Positions 12,826-23,893 of a stretch of 64,000 bases of DNA are shown here, piece after piece. The number at the start of each line of letters is the position of its first letter. Position 1 is the first letter of the stretch. Made by a program: the position numbers and the translations under genes. Location: positions 81,150,001-81,214,000 of the forward strand of contig CP136892.1 of NCBI GenBank assembly GCA_034359265.1, read 5' to 3'. The stretch is from Canna indica (taxonomy: Eukaryota > Streptophyta > Magnoliopsida > Zingiberales > Cannaceae). The notes beneath the pieces were generated by a model. The model searched no databases. It saw nothing but the letters and a program-made list of their open reading frames with translations, and had not been told where the DNA came from.

Positions 12826-13035
12826 CATTATTAGAAATTGGGTCTTCAGCAACGGCTATCAACAACGGCTATTCAAGCCGTTGCTATTTGCAACGACATT
12901 CTTACGATCTCTCGCGCCGTTGCAGATATGTTGTATCTGCAACGGCTTTTTAACGGACATGCGAGCCGTTGCTGATGATGTTAATTATCGGCAACGGTTT
13001 TCTAACGGACAAGTGAGCCGTTGCTGATGATAACT

Positions 13036-13300
13036 CACTACTAGAAACTTGGTCTTCAGCAACGGCTATCAGCAACGGCCGCTCAAGCCGTTGCTATTTG
13101 CAACGACATTCTTACGGCCGCTCGAGCCGTTGCAAATATGTTGTATCTGCAACGGCTTTCTAACGGACAAGTGAGCCGTTGCAGATGATAACTTATTAGC
13201 AACGGCTTGCTAACGGACAAGTGAGCCATTGCTGATGATAACTTATCAGCAACGACTTTCTAACGGGCGAGTGAGCCGTTGCTGATAAGTTTATATAGGT
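13036..13300 (+). repeat. 5' subterminal repeat array of CACTA-1
   Basis: Multiple direct and inverted copies of GCAACGGC/GCCGTTGC, often as CAGCAACGGCTTTCTAACGG paired with GTGAGCCGTTGC. In En/Spm such subterminal repeats are bound by the TNPA-type protein; here that role is inferred. CACTA-2 (12826-13035 plus 20031-20090) has the same array. Confidence 0.85.
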
Positions 13301-13756
13301 CGCAGATCGCGCCCGCCCCTTCTTCCTCCCGCTGCTGCCGCCGCCGCTCCTGCTGTCGCCTCTCGCCGCCGCTGCCGCTGCTGCCGACGCCGACGACTCC
13401 TCCCGCTGCTGCCGACGCCGCGCCGGTATGTGCCCTCCCTCCGGCTGCCGTCTCTTCCCGTTGCGGCCGGTAGAAAATCTGACCGAAACCCTAAAATAGG
13501 GTTTCGGCCGGCGGCGGTCGGCCAATGGCCGCCACCGGACCTTGTACATTGGCCGGACAGTGTGTCCGGCCAGTGTACGCCGGCGCTGGAGTCCACCTGA
13601 CTCCGGCGCCGGAATTTGTAGTTTAATAATATTTTATTATTGTTTTTTAATTGTTTTTTAATTGTTTTTTAATTGTTAATTAATTATTTAGATTAATTAT
13701 TTAGATTAGTTATTTAATTTGTTAGAATAATTTAGGGTTTAGATTAATTTTAGAAT

Positions 13757-13900
13757 TATCCACTTCGGACGCGCGCCGAAATCGTCCAATTCGGACTCGC
13801 GCCGGAATCGTCCAATTCGGACACGCGTCGGAATCGTCCAATTCGGACGCGCGCCGGTATCATCCACTTCGGACGCGCGCCAGAATCGTCCAATATGGAC
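13757..13900 (+). repeat. 26-bp minisatellite in CACTA-1 leader
   Basis: About five tandem units with the core CGTCCAATTCGGAC and CGCGCCGGAAT. The same array is present in CACTA-2 (about 20680-20830), in the 46.6-kb arm (about 47320-47425) and in CACTA-5 (57550-57797). Confidence 0.8.
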
Positions 13901-14091
13901 TCGAACGGTCTCGAAACATTTAGAAAATAATCATGCATCCGACGAGTTCATATGTTTCACGTACGCATCGACGAGTCAGATATGATTTAGCAAAACCTTA
14001 GATCCGTTCGGGGATTGTATGTTCGTGTAAAAGAAGTAGATGATCTTTTATACGATGTACAATTCTTGAATTGTCCCTGATTGGACAATTT

Positions 14092-14299
14092 GGGAATATA
14101 GTTATTTGTACTGCACTTGCGTTTTTATTTTAACTATTATCTAATTATTCTAAATTTCGGCAACATCTCTCTTGTTCTCCAATACGCGCCCAGATAATAT
14201 GCGTATTCGGAGAACTATAGGGAGATGCTGCCGAAATTTAGAATAATTAGTTAACAGTTAAAATAAAAACGTAAGTGCAATTCAAATAACATAAATCCC
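14092..14299 (+). other. Large hairpin upstream of TNP2 in CACTA-1
   Basis: The left arm from 14092 (GGGAATATAGTTATTTG) pairs with the right arm ending at 14299 (CAAATAACATAAATCCC). The arms are about 95 nt with a short loop near GCCCAGATAATA. It ends about 65 bp before the TNP2 ATG. Counterparts are at 21012-21213 (CACTA-2) and 57171-57352 (CACTA-5). It may be a structured 5' leader, a small-RNA source or an ancient fold-back insertion; the sequence does not decide between these. Confidence 0.85.
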
Positions 14300-14364
14300 G
14301 AATGGAATAGGACAATCTCACCTAAAGACATTAACCAAAGAAATTGTCATTGATTGATAGAATC

Positions 14365-17300
14365 ATGTCGGCTGATCGAAGTTGGATGTACCGACGTCTT
14401 GATCGTGGAGCTTTAACGAATGAGTTTCGATTAGGCTTAACGTACTTCCTAAATTTCGCCTATTCGAATCAGAATTTCGTTAGCATCGGTGATCAAATCC
14501 GATGTCCGTGCCGTATTTGTTCAAATGGACGATTTTTGGATCGGGAGACTGTCACTCTGCATCTATATAGCAAAGGATTTGCACCAAGATATTTTCTATG
14601 AACTTGTCACGGGGAGTCACGCGAAGTTGGGACGTCGAGCAATCCTGTTGTTCAGACATATGGTGAATCTTCCTCTGCTGGTGCTTCTTCATCCAGTCAA
14701 TGTAATCCCTATAGAACTATGATACTTGATAGTCTTGGGGGTCAATTCCACCTGAATGATAATGTTGATCGGCCAGTTCTTCAGACATCAGTCCCACCAG
14801 ATACTACAGCTGTTGATATCACAGAAGTAGGGGCTGCGGTAGAGATTGAATTACCGAATAAAGAAGCTGCAGAATTTTACGAGATGTTGAAAGCTGCCGA
14901 TGAACCTTTGTATGAGAATTGTCCTAAATACACTAGGTTTTCAGCAATGACACAGCTCTTAAACATCAAGGCCGATTGTAATATCAGCGGAGTTGCGTAT
15001 GATCGGATTGCTGGATTGATTAATAGAATGCTGCCTACTGATAACAAGTTTGAGCCAACTTTTTATAAGACTAAAAGGCTAATGAGAAAATTGGGGCTTG
15101 GGTACGAAAAAATACACGCGTGCCAAAATAACTGCATTTTATATTATAAAGAAAATGTGCAGTTGGATAAATGCCCTGTATGTCAACACCCTCGTCACCC
15201 TCGTTACAAGGAGAAGAAATCGGTCCGACAGAAAAATATCCCGTTTAAGGTGTTTTGGTATTTTCCACTAACACCGAGGCTTCAAAGATTATTCATGTCG
15301 GAAAAGACAGCCCCCTACATGAGTTGGTATGCAAGAAGTCGTGATGATACAGTAATGACTCATCCATCTGACAGTGAAGCATGGAAACATTTGGATACAT
15401 GTTATCCTTCATTTGCTAGGGATACTAGAAATATCAGATTGGGATTGTGCACAGATGGTTTTAATCCGTTTGGACATTCTGCAACTCCTTATTCAGTTTG
15501 GCCAGTGCTGCTGACAGTTTATAATTTGCCACCGTCAATGTGCATGAAAGATGAATTTATTTATCTTTCGATGATTATTCCGGGTCCTAAGGGTCCGCGA
15601 AAAGAAATTGACATATTTCTCAGACCCTTGATAGATGAATTGAAAACATTGTGGACTGAGGGAGCTGTCACTTATGATTGTCATCGGAAGCAAAACTTTA
15701 ATTTAAAGGCTGCGGTCTTGTGGACAATCAATGATTTCCCCGCGTACGGCATGTTGTCGGGTTGGAGCACTCACGGCCGACTCTCTTGTCTGTATTGTAT
15801 GGAACACTCTAAATCAATCAGTCTTCAGAACGGACGAAAAATCTCATTCTTTGATTGTCATCGTCGATTCCTACCGGTTAATCATCAGTATCGAAGGAAT
15901 CGTAATAAATTTACTAAGGGCAGAGTCGAAAGAGATGGGCCACCACCGATATTGTCTGGTGAACAAATGTTAGCACGTGTTTCAGCACTTCAAGATATAG
16001 TATTTGGTCGCAATGAAAGAGTGTCAGGTTTTGGCCAAACACACAACTGGGTGAAAAAAAGTATCTTTTGGGAATTGCCCTATTGGAGTTCATTATTGAT
16101 TCGATATAATTTAGATGTCATGCACATTGAAAAAAATGTGTTTGATAATATTTTCAACACTTTGATGGATATTTCTGGAAAAACTAAAGATAATATCAAA
16201 GCCCGACATGATTTGAAAATACTTTGTAAAAGACCAGAGTTGGAGTTACAAGAGGTCAACGGACGATATCTGAAACCGAAGGCCCTATATGTGTTAAATA
16301 AACAACAGATAAAAGATGTTTGTCAATGGGTAAAAGAACTCAGATTACCCGATGGATATGCTTCAAACTTATCTCGATGTGTGAACGTCGATGATTGCAA
16401 AATATCAGGGATGAAGAGCCATGATTGTCATGTATTCATGCAGAGATTACTTCCGATCGCATTTCGAGATCTTCTACCTGATAATATTTGGGGTCCGTTG
16501 ACTGAATTAAGTATGTTTTTTAGAAGCATCTGTGCAAATGTCCTTCGAGTCGAAGATATGTCTACACTTGAAAATAATATTGTTGAAATCATATGCAAGC
16601 TGGAGCAATTTTTCCCTCCTGTATTTTTTGACTCGATGGAGCATCTACCGATACACTTGGCATACGAGGCACGAGTTGGTGGCCCCGTCCAATATCGTTG
16701 GATGTACTTATTTGAAAGATACATGAATCGTCTGAAGAAAAAAGTAAAGAACACCGCAGCTGTTGAAGGATCAATATCTGAATCGTATATCATCCAAGAA
16801 ATTTCAACATTCTGCTCATTTTACTTTGAATCGACAGTACAGACAAGATTTGATCGTCTTCCACGTAACGACGACGGGGGTGTTCGACATTCAGATGAAC
16901 GTTTAAATATATTTTGTCACTCTGGTCGTGCTTTTGATTCTCGTCCATCTCGACACTTAAGCGATGAAGAGTATCATTTGGCACACTTGTATGTATTACT
17001 CAATTGTCCAGAGATTGAACAATTCATTGAAATATTTGACATTGAGATGGTGCAAAAATACTCTATTCACAACGATCAAGAATTGGAGAGATTACAGAAT
17101 CGTGATTTCCCTACTTGGATTCAGACTTACAGCAAAGATCATAGAGCTGAAATAGATGAAAGAATATTTGAGTTTGTTAGTGGACCGTCGCGACTTGTGT
17201 CGTGCTATAGCAGATATTTTGTTAACGGGTATAAATTTCATACGGTTGAATATTCATTTACAAAGAAGACGATGAATGCTGGGGTCTGCGTGAAAGGGAC

Positions 17301-17844
17301 AACCTATGTTGAATGTGATATGGATTTTTATGGACTGGTGGAAGAAGTGATAGAGTTACACTACTTCGGCTTGAAATCAGTGATCCTATTTAGATGTCAT
17401 TGGTTCGATACAACAGAAAGGGGCATGGAAGTTCATCCAAAATACAAACTTGTTGAGGTTAATTACAAATCAAAATTGGCAGCAAATGAGCCTTTTATAT
17501 TGGCATCACAAGCCGAACAAGTATATTACGCGAAGTATCCAGCTCGAAATAAAGATAGAGCAGATTGGCGTGTAGTCTGTAAGACAAAAGGTAGAGGAAA
17601 AATTGATCCGATAGTAGGAGAAAATGATCCTTCTGGTTTCTATCAAGAAGATGATCTTCCTGCTGTGGATCGTATTATTCCAATACTCGAGGATGCAGAC
17701 ACAACGTCAATTCAATTAGAAGTTGAATATGTTGATAATGACGATCATGAAATTGAGGAAGCTGGAGATGAAGAAGATGAAGAAGAGGAAGAAGAGGAGG
17801 AAGAAGAAGAATTCGAAGACTATTATTCAGATGATGAGGAATAA
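14365..17844 (+). pseudogene. TNP2-like: TNP2-like CACTA transposase, one in-frame stop
   Basis: From ATG 14365 a single frame runs 1159 codons apart from one TGA (14599-14601, codon 79). CACTA-2 has TGG (Trp) there, so a single base change explains it. Domains in order: an N-terminal transposase-associated domain (RSWMYRRLDRGALTNEF, CPCRIC), the Transposase_21 catalytic region with Asp in TDGFNPFG (codon 364) and Asp in NDFPAYGM (codon 457), a DUF4218-type region (LPIAFRDLLPDNIWGPLTEL), a DUF4216-type region (DFYGLVEEVIELHYFG) and a Glu/Asp-rich tail. TNP2 proteins cut CACTA ends. If translation starts at 14719 the product would be 1041 residues and lack only the N-terminal domain. No introns are needed. 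Confidence 0.93.
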
Positions 17845-17919
17845 TTGTAAAGTATATATTTTATTAAATATATCTCTACTATTTATACAATAATCTGATT
17901 ATATGTCTGTTCGACAGAT

Positions 17920-19452
17920 ATGTCTGGTCGTGGTTATCGACGCAGGAGAGCTTCGGAGTCTTCGATCGGTGAGACTCCAGCACTTACTCATGCTGCTGAT
18001 CCTCCTGTTGCTGATCCTCATGAGGATGATACTGCCGAGGCTAGTACATCCAGACGTAGGCGGCCACGCGGGCCGAACAGGTGGCAGCCTCCACCAGCCA
18101 CAGAGTCACGTAGATTGATTAGCGTGATTGGGGAGCGGTAATATATCATGAATTATGAATCATTACAAATTCAATATATCATAATATAATATTAAAATTT
18201 ATTTTTGTTGTGCAGGTTCGAGCAAGAAGAAGTGCCGAGGAGCATTTCTTCTACTATTCGACGATACATGCACGGGGCATGGCCTACGTGGTCTCACGTG
18301 CCTAGCGAGCACGTCGACATGTTATGGCGCGAGTTTGAGGAACGTATTTTTTTTTTTTACATGCATGATGATATATTAATATTGGTACTGATATTATTAT
18401 TTTGCAGGCTCGCTATACATGGGCCGAGGACCAGAGGCCCTTCATTTACGCTGCCTGGGAGGCTATTTCCCGAGCAAGGTACAACGGGCAGCTGGGGCAG
18501 GCTCGGTCCCAAGCGATGGCCCGAGCTGGGACCACTAACATTGCTGAGACTCGGGGATACGGCCCCGGTTGGATTACTCCGGATATATAGGACCAGCTCG
18601 TGGGGATATGGTCGACGGATCGATGGTAGGAGGTTTCTCGAAATGCGGCTAGAAATCGCATGTCGGGGGGAGCAGCACGTCACACCGGCGGCTCTGTTGC
18701 ATTTGCAGTGCACGCAAACCGTATGGTAAGTATATCTTTTAATTATATATTTTATTTGTTACTATGTGTACTAATTAATGTATTTGTTTTTTAAATGTAG
18801 ACGACGGTGTCGGATGACGGGAGTGTCCAGCGACCCTCCCCGATGGCGGTGTTTGAGCGGACTCACCGTCGAGCACATGGGACGGGGGAGTACATCGACA
18901 ACTGCGCTGCATACATTATGGTAATTATATATTTGTTTAAATTATTCATTATATATTTATAATTTAAGTTTTATGATAAATATTAAACAAAAAATCAAAC
19001 TCGAGTAGGAGACCTACAGCCAGACGGTGGTGCAGCGCGGGGGTACCCCCGAGGACTTTGACGCGGCATCGTGGGTCGAGGCCGCAGGTGGCTGGGACCA
19101 TGGCCGCGTATATGGCTTCGCAGATAGTGGTCATGCGCGAGCCGTACTAGGGCCACTTGGGGCACCGACCCCTCCGGTCGCTGGTGAGCGGCCGTCCACC
19201 TCTAGATCCAGTTATGATCATAGTAACAGAATAAGGACTCTAGAGGAGATGGTCGCGCGTCAGACTGAGATGATGGAGCGCCAGAGTCAGATGATGGCAG
19301 ATATACAATCTATGCTACGCAACATGTCAGGTCATCCTGAAGCAGATATCTCTTCGGCATCATCTAATCCATCGTCCTCGAGTCAGTCCACGTCGGTGTA
19401 CACTCAAGCACTCCAGAGCCCGCCATATGATCCAGACCATCCTCCATCGTGA
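17920..19452 (+). pseudogene. Second CACTA gene (TNP1/Ptta-type), five exons with two stops
   Basis: It begins 76 bp after the TNP2 stop. Exons: 17920-18137 (MSGRGYRRRRASE), 18216 to about 18343, 18408-18725, 18801-18920 and 19009-19452. Introns 1, 3 and 4 are GT-AG; the donor of intron 2 is unclear. The core reads RRYMHGAWPTWSHVP, ARYTWAEDQRPFIYAAWEAI, NAARNRMSGG and TGEYIDN. The last exon ends in a coiled-coil-like stretch (IRTLEEMVARQTEMMERQ) and a Ser/Pro tail. This matches plant Ptta/En/Spm second proteins (Transposase_24 type), thought to bind subterminal repeats. Stops at 18588-18590 and 18627-18629 lie in exon 3, where other copies have Trp and Gln, so this copy is broken. Confidence 0.85.
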
Positions 19453-19715
19453 TCGTGAGATTTTTTGTTTGGATATTGAACTTATTTAACTTATTTTGTT
19501 TGGATATTGATACTTCAATTTTGCATTTGAATTGTTTTTATACTATCGTGGATAATTATCAATATAAATATAATTGTTTTGATGTATATCTTGGTGTGTT
19601 TGTGATGTGTGAATGAATGTGTGTATGAGGGTATGGGTGTGTGAGTTATGTATCAGATAATGTATCAATGGAAATTTGAAATTTTCAATTTTTTTGTTCC
19701 CAGGTTTACGTCATC

Positions 19716-19757
19716 AGCAACGGCTTTCCCACGGCCGTCCGTGGGAAAGCCGTTGCT
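19716..19757. repeat. Perfect 42-bp palindrome at the inner edge of the 3' subterminal region, CACTA-1
   Basis: Arms AGCAACGGCTTTCCCACGG (19 bp) are perfectly inverted around a 4-bp spacer. The arm contains the subterminal repeat motif GCAACGGC. Equivalents exist at 23543-23584, 50248-50292 and 63328-63379. Confidence 0.9.
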
Positions 19758-21011
19758 AAAAGTGTATCGAAAGCCGTTGCTGATGACCTACAGCAATGGC
19801 TTAGCGACGGGGTTTTACTAACGGCGTTGCTACGGACTCAGCGGCCGTTGCTATTAATGTTATCAGCAACGGCTCCGGGTCTGTGGCAAAACCGTTGCTG
19901 ATAATATTTTTAGCGACGACCCGAGCGGCCGTTGCTGATCCGTTGCTAAGTTATCAGCAACGCGACTTTCTGTCACGGCTCTATTGCAACGGCGCGGCCG
20001 TTGCTGATGCCCATTTTTCTAGTAGTGACTTATCAGCAACGGCTTTCTAACGGGCGAGTGAGTCGTTGCTGATAAGTTTATATAGGTCGCAGATCGCGCT
20101 CGCCCCCCTTTTTCCTCCTGTTGCTACCGCCGCCTGCTCCTTCTGCATCTCGCCGCCGCTACCGACGCCAACGCCGCCGAGCTGCCGTTGTCGTCCGTCC
20201 TCGACCGCCGATTTCAGGTATTCCTCGTCGCCCGGCCATCTCTTGCCGTTGATCCCTAATGAAATCCGACTGAAACCCTATTTATAGGGTTTCGGCCGGC
20301 GGCCATCGGCGGCGGACGGCCGATGGCCGCCGTCGGAGCTTGTCCAGTATCCGGACACTGTGTTCGGATACTAGACGCCGGCGCTGGAGTCCGCCGGACT
20401 CCGACGCCGAAAATATTAGTTTTAGATTTTCTAAATTATTATTTAATTGTTAATTAATTATTTAGATTAATTATTTATTTAATTGTTTAGATTAATTGTT
20501 TAATTTGTTAGATTAATTGTTTAATTTGTTAGATTAATTTTTAGAGTTTATATTAATTTTTAGTTTAATTTAGTTAGATTAATATTTAATAATGGTAGGT
20601 TAATTATTTAAATTAATGAAAATGGTATAGATTAATATTAATTAATTAGTTAAAATATTGTTAATTAGTCCGAAGTTGTCCTCAGTAGACTCGCGTCAGA
20701 ATTGTCCACTTCAGCCATGCGCCGGAATCGTCCACTTCGGACGTGTGCCGGAATAGTTCATTTCGGACTCCCACCGGAATCATCTAATTTGGACTCATGT
20801 CGGAATTGTCCAATATGAACTCGAACTGACTCGAAACATTTAGAAAATAATCATCCATCCTACTAGTTGATATGTTTCACGTACATATCGACAAGTCGGA
20901 TATGATTTAGCAAAATCTTAAATCCGTTCGGGGGTTGTATGTTCATGTAAAAGAAGTAGATAATCTTTTATACCACGTGCAATTCTTGAATTGTCCTTGA
21001 TTGGACAATTT

Positions 21012-21213
21012 GGGAATATAGTTATTTGTACTGCAGTTACGTTTTTCTTTTAACCGTTCACTTATTCTAAATTTCGGCAGCATCTCTCTTGTTCTCCGAT
21101 ACGCGCCCAGATGATATGCGTATTCGGAGAACTGTAGGGAGATGCTGCCAAAATTTAGAATGAAGTTATCGGTTAAAAGAAGTACTTAGTGCAATATGAA
21201 TAACATAAATCCC
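21012..21213 (+). other. Large hairpin in CACTA-2
   Basis: Counterpart of 14092-14299, with two base pairs changed on both arms (C21047-G21179 and C21055-G21171 in place of A-T and T-A pairs). Its right end is 66 bp before the TNP2 ATG at 21279. Confidence 0.82.
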
Positions 21214-21278
21214 GAATGGAATAGGAAAATCTCACATAAAGGCATTAACCAAAGAAATTGTCATTGATTGATAGAATC

Positions 21279-21647
21279 ATGTCGGCTGATCGAAGTTGGA
21301 TGTACCGACGTCTTGATCGTGGAGCTTTAACAAATGAGTTTCGATTAGGCGTAACGTACTTTCTAAATTTCGCCTATTCGAATCAAAAATTCGTTAGCGT
21401 CGGTGATAAAATTTGATGTCCGTGCCGCATTTGTACAAATGGACGATATTTGGATCAGGAGACAGTCACTGTACATCTATATAGCAAAGGATTTGCACCA
21501 AGATATTTTCTATGGACTTGTCACGGAGAGTCACGTGAAGTCGGGACGTCGAGCAATCCTGTCGTTCAGACATATGGTGAATCTTCCTCAGATGATGAGG
21601 AAGAAGAGAAAGAATTCGAAGACTATTACTCAGACGATGAGGAATAA
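21279..21647 (+). pseudogene. Internally deleted TNP2 of CACTA-2
   Basis: The N-terminal transposase-associated domain (MSADRSWMYRRLDRG to HGESREVGTSSNPV) joins in frame to the last residues of the acidic tail (EFEDYYSDDEE). The whole catalytic region, about 3 kb, is gone. A TGA at 21414-21416 (CGA Arg in CACTA-1) interrupts the N-terminal domain. Trp is intact at the site where CACTA-1 has its stop. Confidence 0.88.
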
Positions 21648-21725
21648 TTATAAACTATATATTTTATTAAATATATCTCTACTATTTATACAATAATCTG
21701 ATTATATGTCTATTCGACTGCAGAT

Positions 21726-23255
21726 ATGTCTGGTCGTGGTTATCGTCGCAGGAGCTTCGGAGTCTCCAATCGGTGAGACCGCAACACTTACTCGTGCTGC
21801 TGATCCTCTTGCTGCTGATCCTCCTACCGATGAAAGTGCTGAGGCTAGTATATCCAGATGCAGGCGGCCACGCGGGCCGAACAAGTGGCAGCCTCCACCA
21901 GCCACAGAGTCACGTAGATTTATTAGCGTGATTGGGGAGCGGTAATATATCATGAATTACGATAATTATACAAATTCATTATATCATAATATAATATTAA
22001 ATTTTGTTTTTGTTGTGCAGGTTCGAGCAAGAAGAAGTGTTGAGGAGCATTTCTTCTACCATTCGACGATACATGCACGGGGCATGGCCTACGTGATCTC
22101 ACGTGCCTAGTGAGCACGTCAACATGTTATGGCGCGAGTTTGAGGCACGTATTATTTTTTTTAATACATGCATGATGATTAATATTGGTACTGATATTAT
22201 TATTCTGCAGGCTCGCTATACATGGGCTGAGGACCAGAGGTCCTTCATTTACGCTGCCTGGGAGGCTATTTCCAGGGTGAGGTACAACGGGCAACTAGGG
22301 CAGGCCCGGTCCCTAGCGATGGCACGAGCTGGGACTACTAATATCGCGGAGACTCAGGGATACGACCCCGATTGGATCACTCCGGATATATGAGACCAGC
22401 TCGTGGGAATATGGTCGACGGATCGATGGTAGGAGGTTTCTAGAAATGCGGCTAGAAATCGCATGGCGGGGGGAGCAGCGCGTCACGCCGGCGGCTCTAT
22501 TTCATTTGCAGTGCACGCGAACCGTATGGTAAGTATATATTTTAATTATATATATTATTTGTTACTATAGGTACTAATTAATGTATTTGTTTTGTAAATG
22601 TAGACGACGGTGTCGGATGACGGGACTGTCTAGCGACCCTCTCCGATGGCGGTGTTTCAGCGGACTCACCGTCGAGTACATGGGACGGGGGAGTACATTG
22701 ACAACCACGCTGCATACGTTATGGTAACTATATATTTGTTTAAATTATTCATTATATATTTATAATTTAAGTTTTATGACAAATATTAAATAAAAAATCA
22801 AACTCGAGTAGGAGACCCACAGCCAAACGGTGGTGCAGCGCGGGGGCACCCCCGATGACTTTGACGCAGCAGCGTGGGTCGAGGCCGTAGGTGGCTGGGA
22901 ACATGGCCGCGTATATGGCTTTGCAGATAGTGGTCATGCGCGAGCCGTGCTAGGGCCACTTGGGGCACCGACCCCTCCGGTCGCTAGTGAGCGGCCGTCC
23001 ACCTTCAGATCCAGTTATGATCATAGTACTAGGATAAGGACACTAGAGGAGACGATCGCGCGTCAGACTGAGATGATGGAGCGCTAGAGTCAGATGATGG
23101 TGGATATACAAGCTATGCTACGCAACATGTCAGGTCATCCCGAAGCAGGCATCTCTTCGGCATCATCTCATCCATCATCCTCGAGTCTGTCCACGCCGGT
23201 GTACACTGAAGCACTCCAGACTCCGCCATATGATCCAGACCATCCTTCATCGTGA
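21726..23255 (+). pseudogene. TNP1-like gene of CACTA-2, broken
   Basis: Same five-exon order as in CACTA-1. A 2-bp deletion near 21752 shifts exon 1. In exon 3 the Trp after TPDI is TGA (near 22391), and a TAG replaces Gln shortly after (DRW-stop-EVS). In the last exon a TAG at 23085-23087 replaces Gln in ERQSQ. The last exon is otherwise recognisable (GGTPDDFDAAAWVEAVGGW). Confidence 0.85.
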
Positions 23256-23542
23256 TCGTGATATTTTTTTATATTGACTTTGTTACTGAGATACTATACT
23301 TGTTTAATTTATTTTGTTTGGATATTGATATTTCAATTTTGCATTTGAATAGTTTTTATACTATTGTGGATAATTATAAATATAAGTATAATTGTTTTGA
23401 TGTATATCTTGGTGTATTTGTGATGTGTGAATGAACGTGTGTATGGGTGTATGGGTGTGTGAGTTATGTATCAGATAATGTATCAATGTATCAATGGAAA
23501 TTTGGAATTCTAATTTTTTTTCGTTTGCAGGTTCACATCATC

Positions 23543-23584
23543 AGCAACGGCTTTCCCACGGCCGTCCGTGGGAAAGCCGTTGCT
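23543..23584. repeat. Perfect 42-bp palindrome, CACTA-2
   Basis: Identical in sequence and spacing to the palindrome at 19716-19757, although the surrounding repeats differ. Confidence 0.9.
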
Positions 23585-23893
23585 AAAAGTGTATCGAAAG
23601 CCGTTGCTGAAGACCTACAGCAACGGTCTTTTACTAACGGCGTTGCTACGAGCTCACTAGTCGTTGCTAATAAAGTTATCAGCAACGGCTCCTGTCTGTG
23701 GCAAAATCGTTGCTGATAATATTTTTAGCAAAGACCCGAGCGGCTATTGCGGAGCCGTTGCTAAGTTATCAGCAACACGCTTTTCTGCCACGGCGCCGTT
23801 GCAACGGGTGGGGCCGTTGCAAGCCGTTGCTGATGGTATTTAGCAACGACGCAGCAACGGCTTCAGCTGTTACTGATGCACTTGTAGACAGAC

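Larger units (their letters stand above)
13036..20027 (+). mobile_element. CACTA-1, full-length CACTA (En/Spm) transposon
   Basis: It starts CACTACTAGAAACTTGG and ends TTTTTCTAGTAGTG, with a perfect 3-bp target duplication ACT (13033-13035 and 20028-20030). In order: 5' subterminal GCAACGGC repeats, a GC-rich leader, a 26-bp minisatellite, a large hairpin, the TNP2 gene, the TNP1-like gene, a 42-bp palindrome and 3' subterminal repeats. At 6992 bp it is the most complete member here. It sits inside the subterminal repeats of CACTA-2. One stop in TNP2 and two in TNP1 suggest it can no longer make its own proteins. Confidence 0.95.
12826..23893 (+). mobile_element. CACTA-2, internally deleted CACTA (En/Spm) element holding CACTA-1
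   Basis: The left end is CATTATTAGAAATTGGG, a mutated form of CACTACTAGAAATTGG. GCAACGGC/GCCGTTGC subterminal repeats follow. The element is interrupted at 13035 by CACTA-1 and resumes at 20028. It has a deleted TNP2 (21279-21647), a broken TNP1 (21726-23255) and a 3' subterminal repeat region to about 23880. The exact right end is eroded: a TAGTG terminus is not recognisable before copia sequence resumes near 23893. It splits copia integrase between AKHS and FHKVK. Confidence 0.82.

Noticed and set aside
12826..13260. CRISPR-like array from regularly repeated GCAACGGC units
   Set aside because: Repeats are short, in both orientations, unevenly spaced, in a plant transposon end; these are CACTA subterminal repeats.
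13196..13596. Open frames rich in Arg, Ser and Ala at the CACTA-1 leader (also 46815-47129 and 58032-58247)
   Set aside because: Low-complexity GC-rich leader repeated in each CACTA copy; open in several frames at once and not conserved as protein.
14092..14299. Calling the CACTA hairpin a microRNA gene
   Set aside because: Arms are far longer than typical, no small RNA data, and a fold-back insertion is equally possible; reported only as a hairpin.
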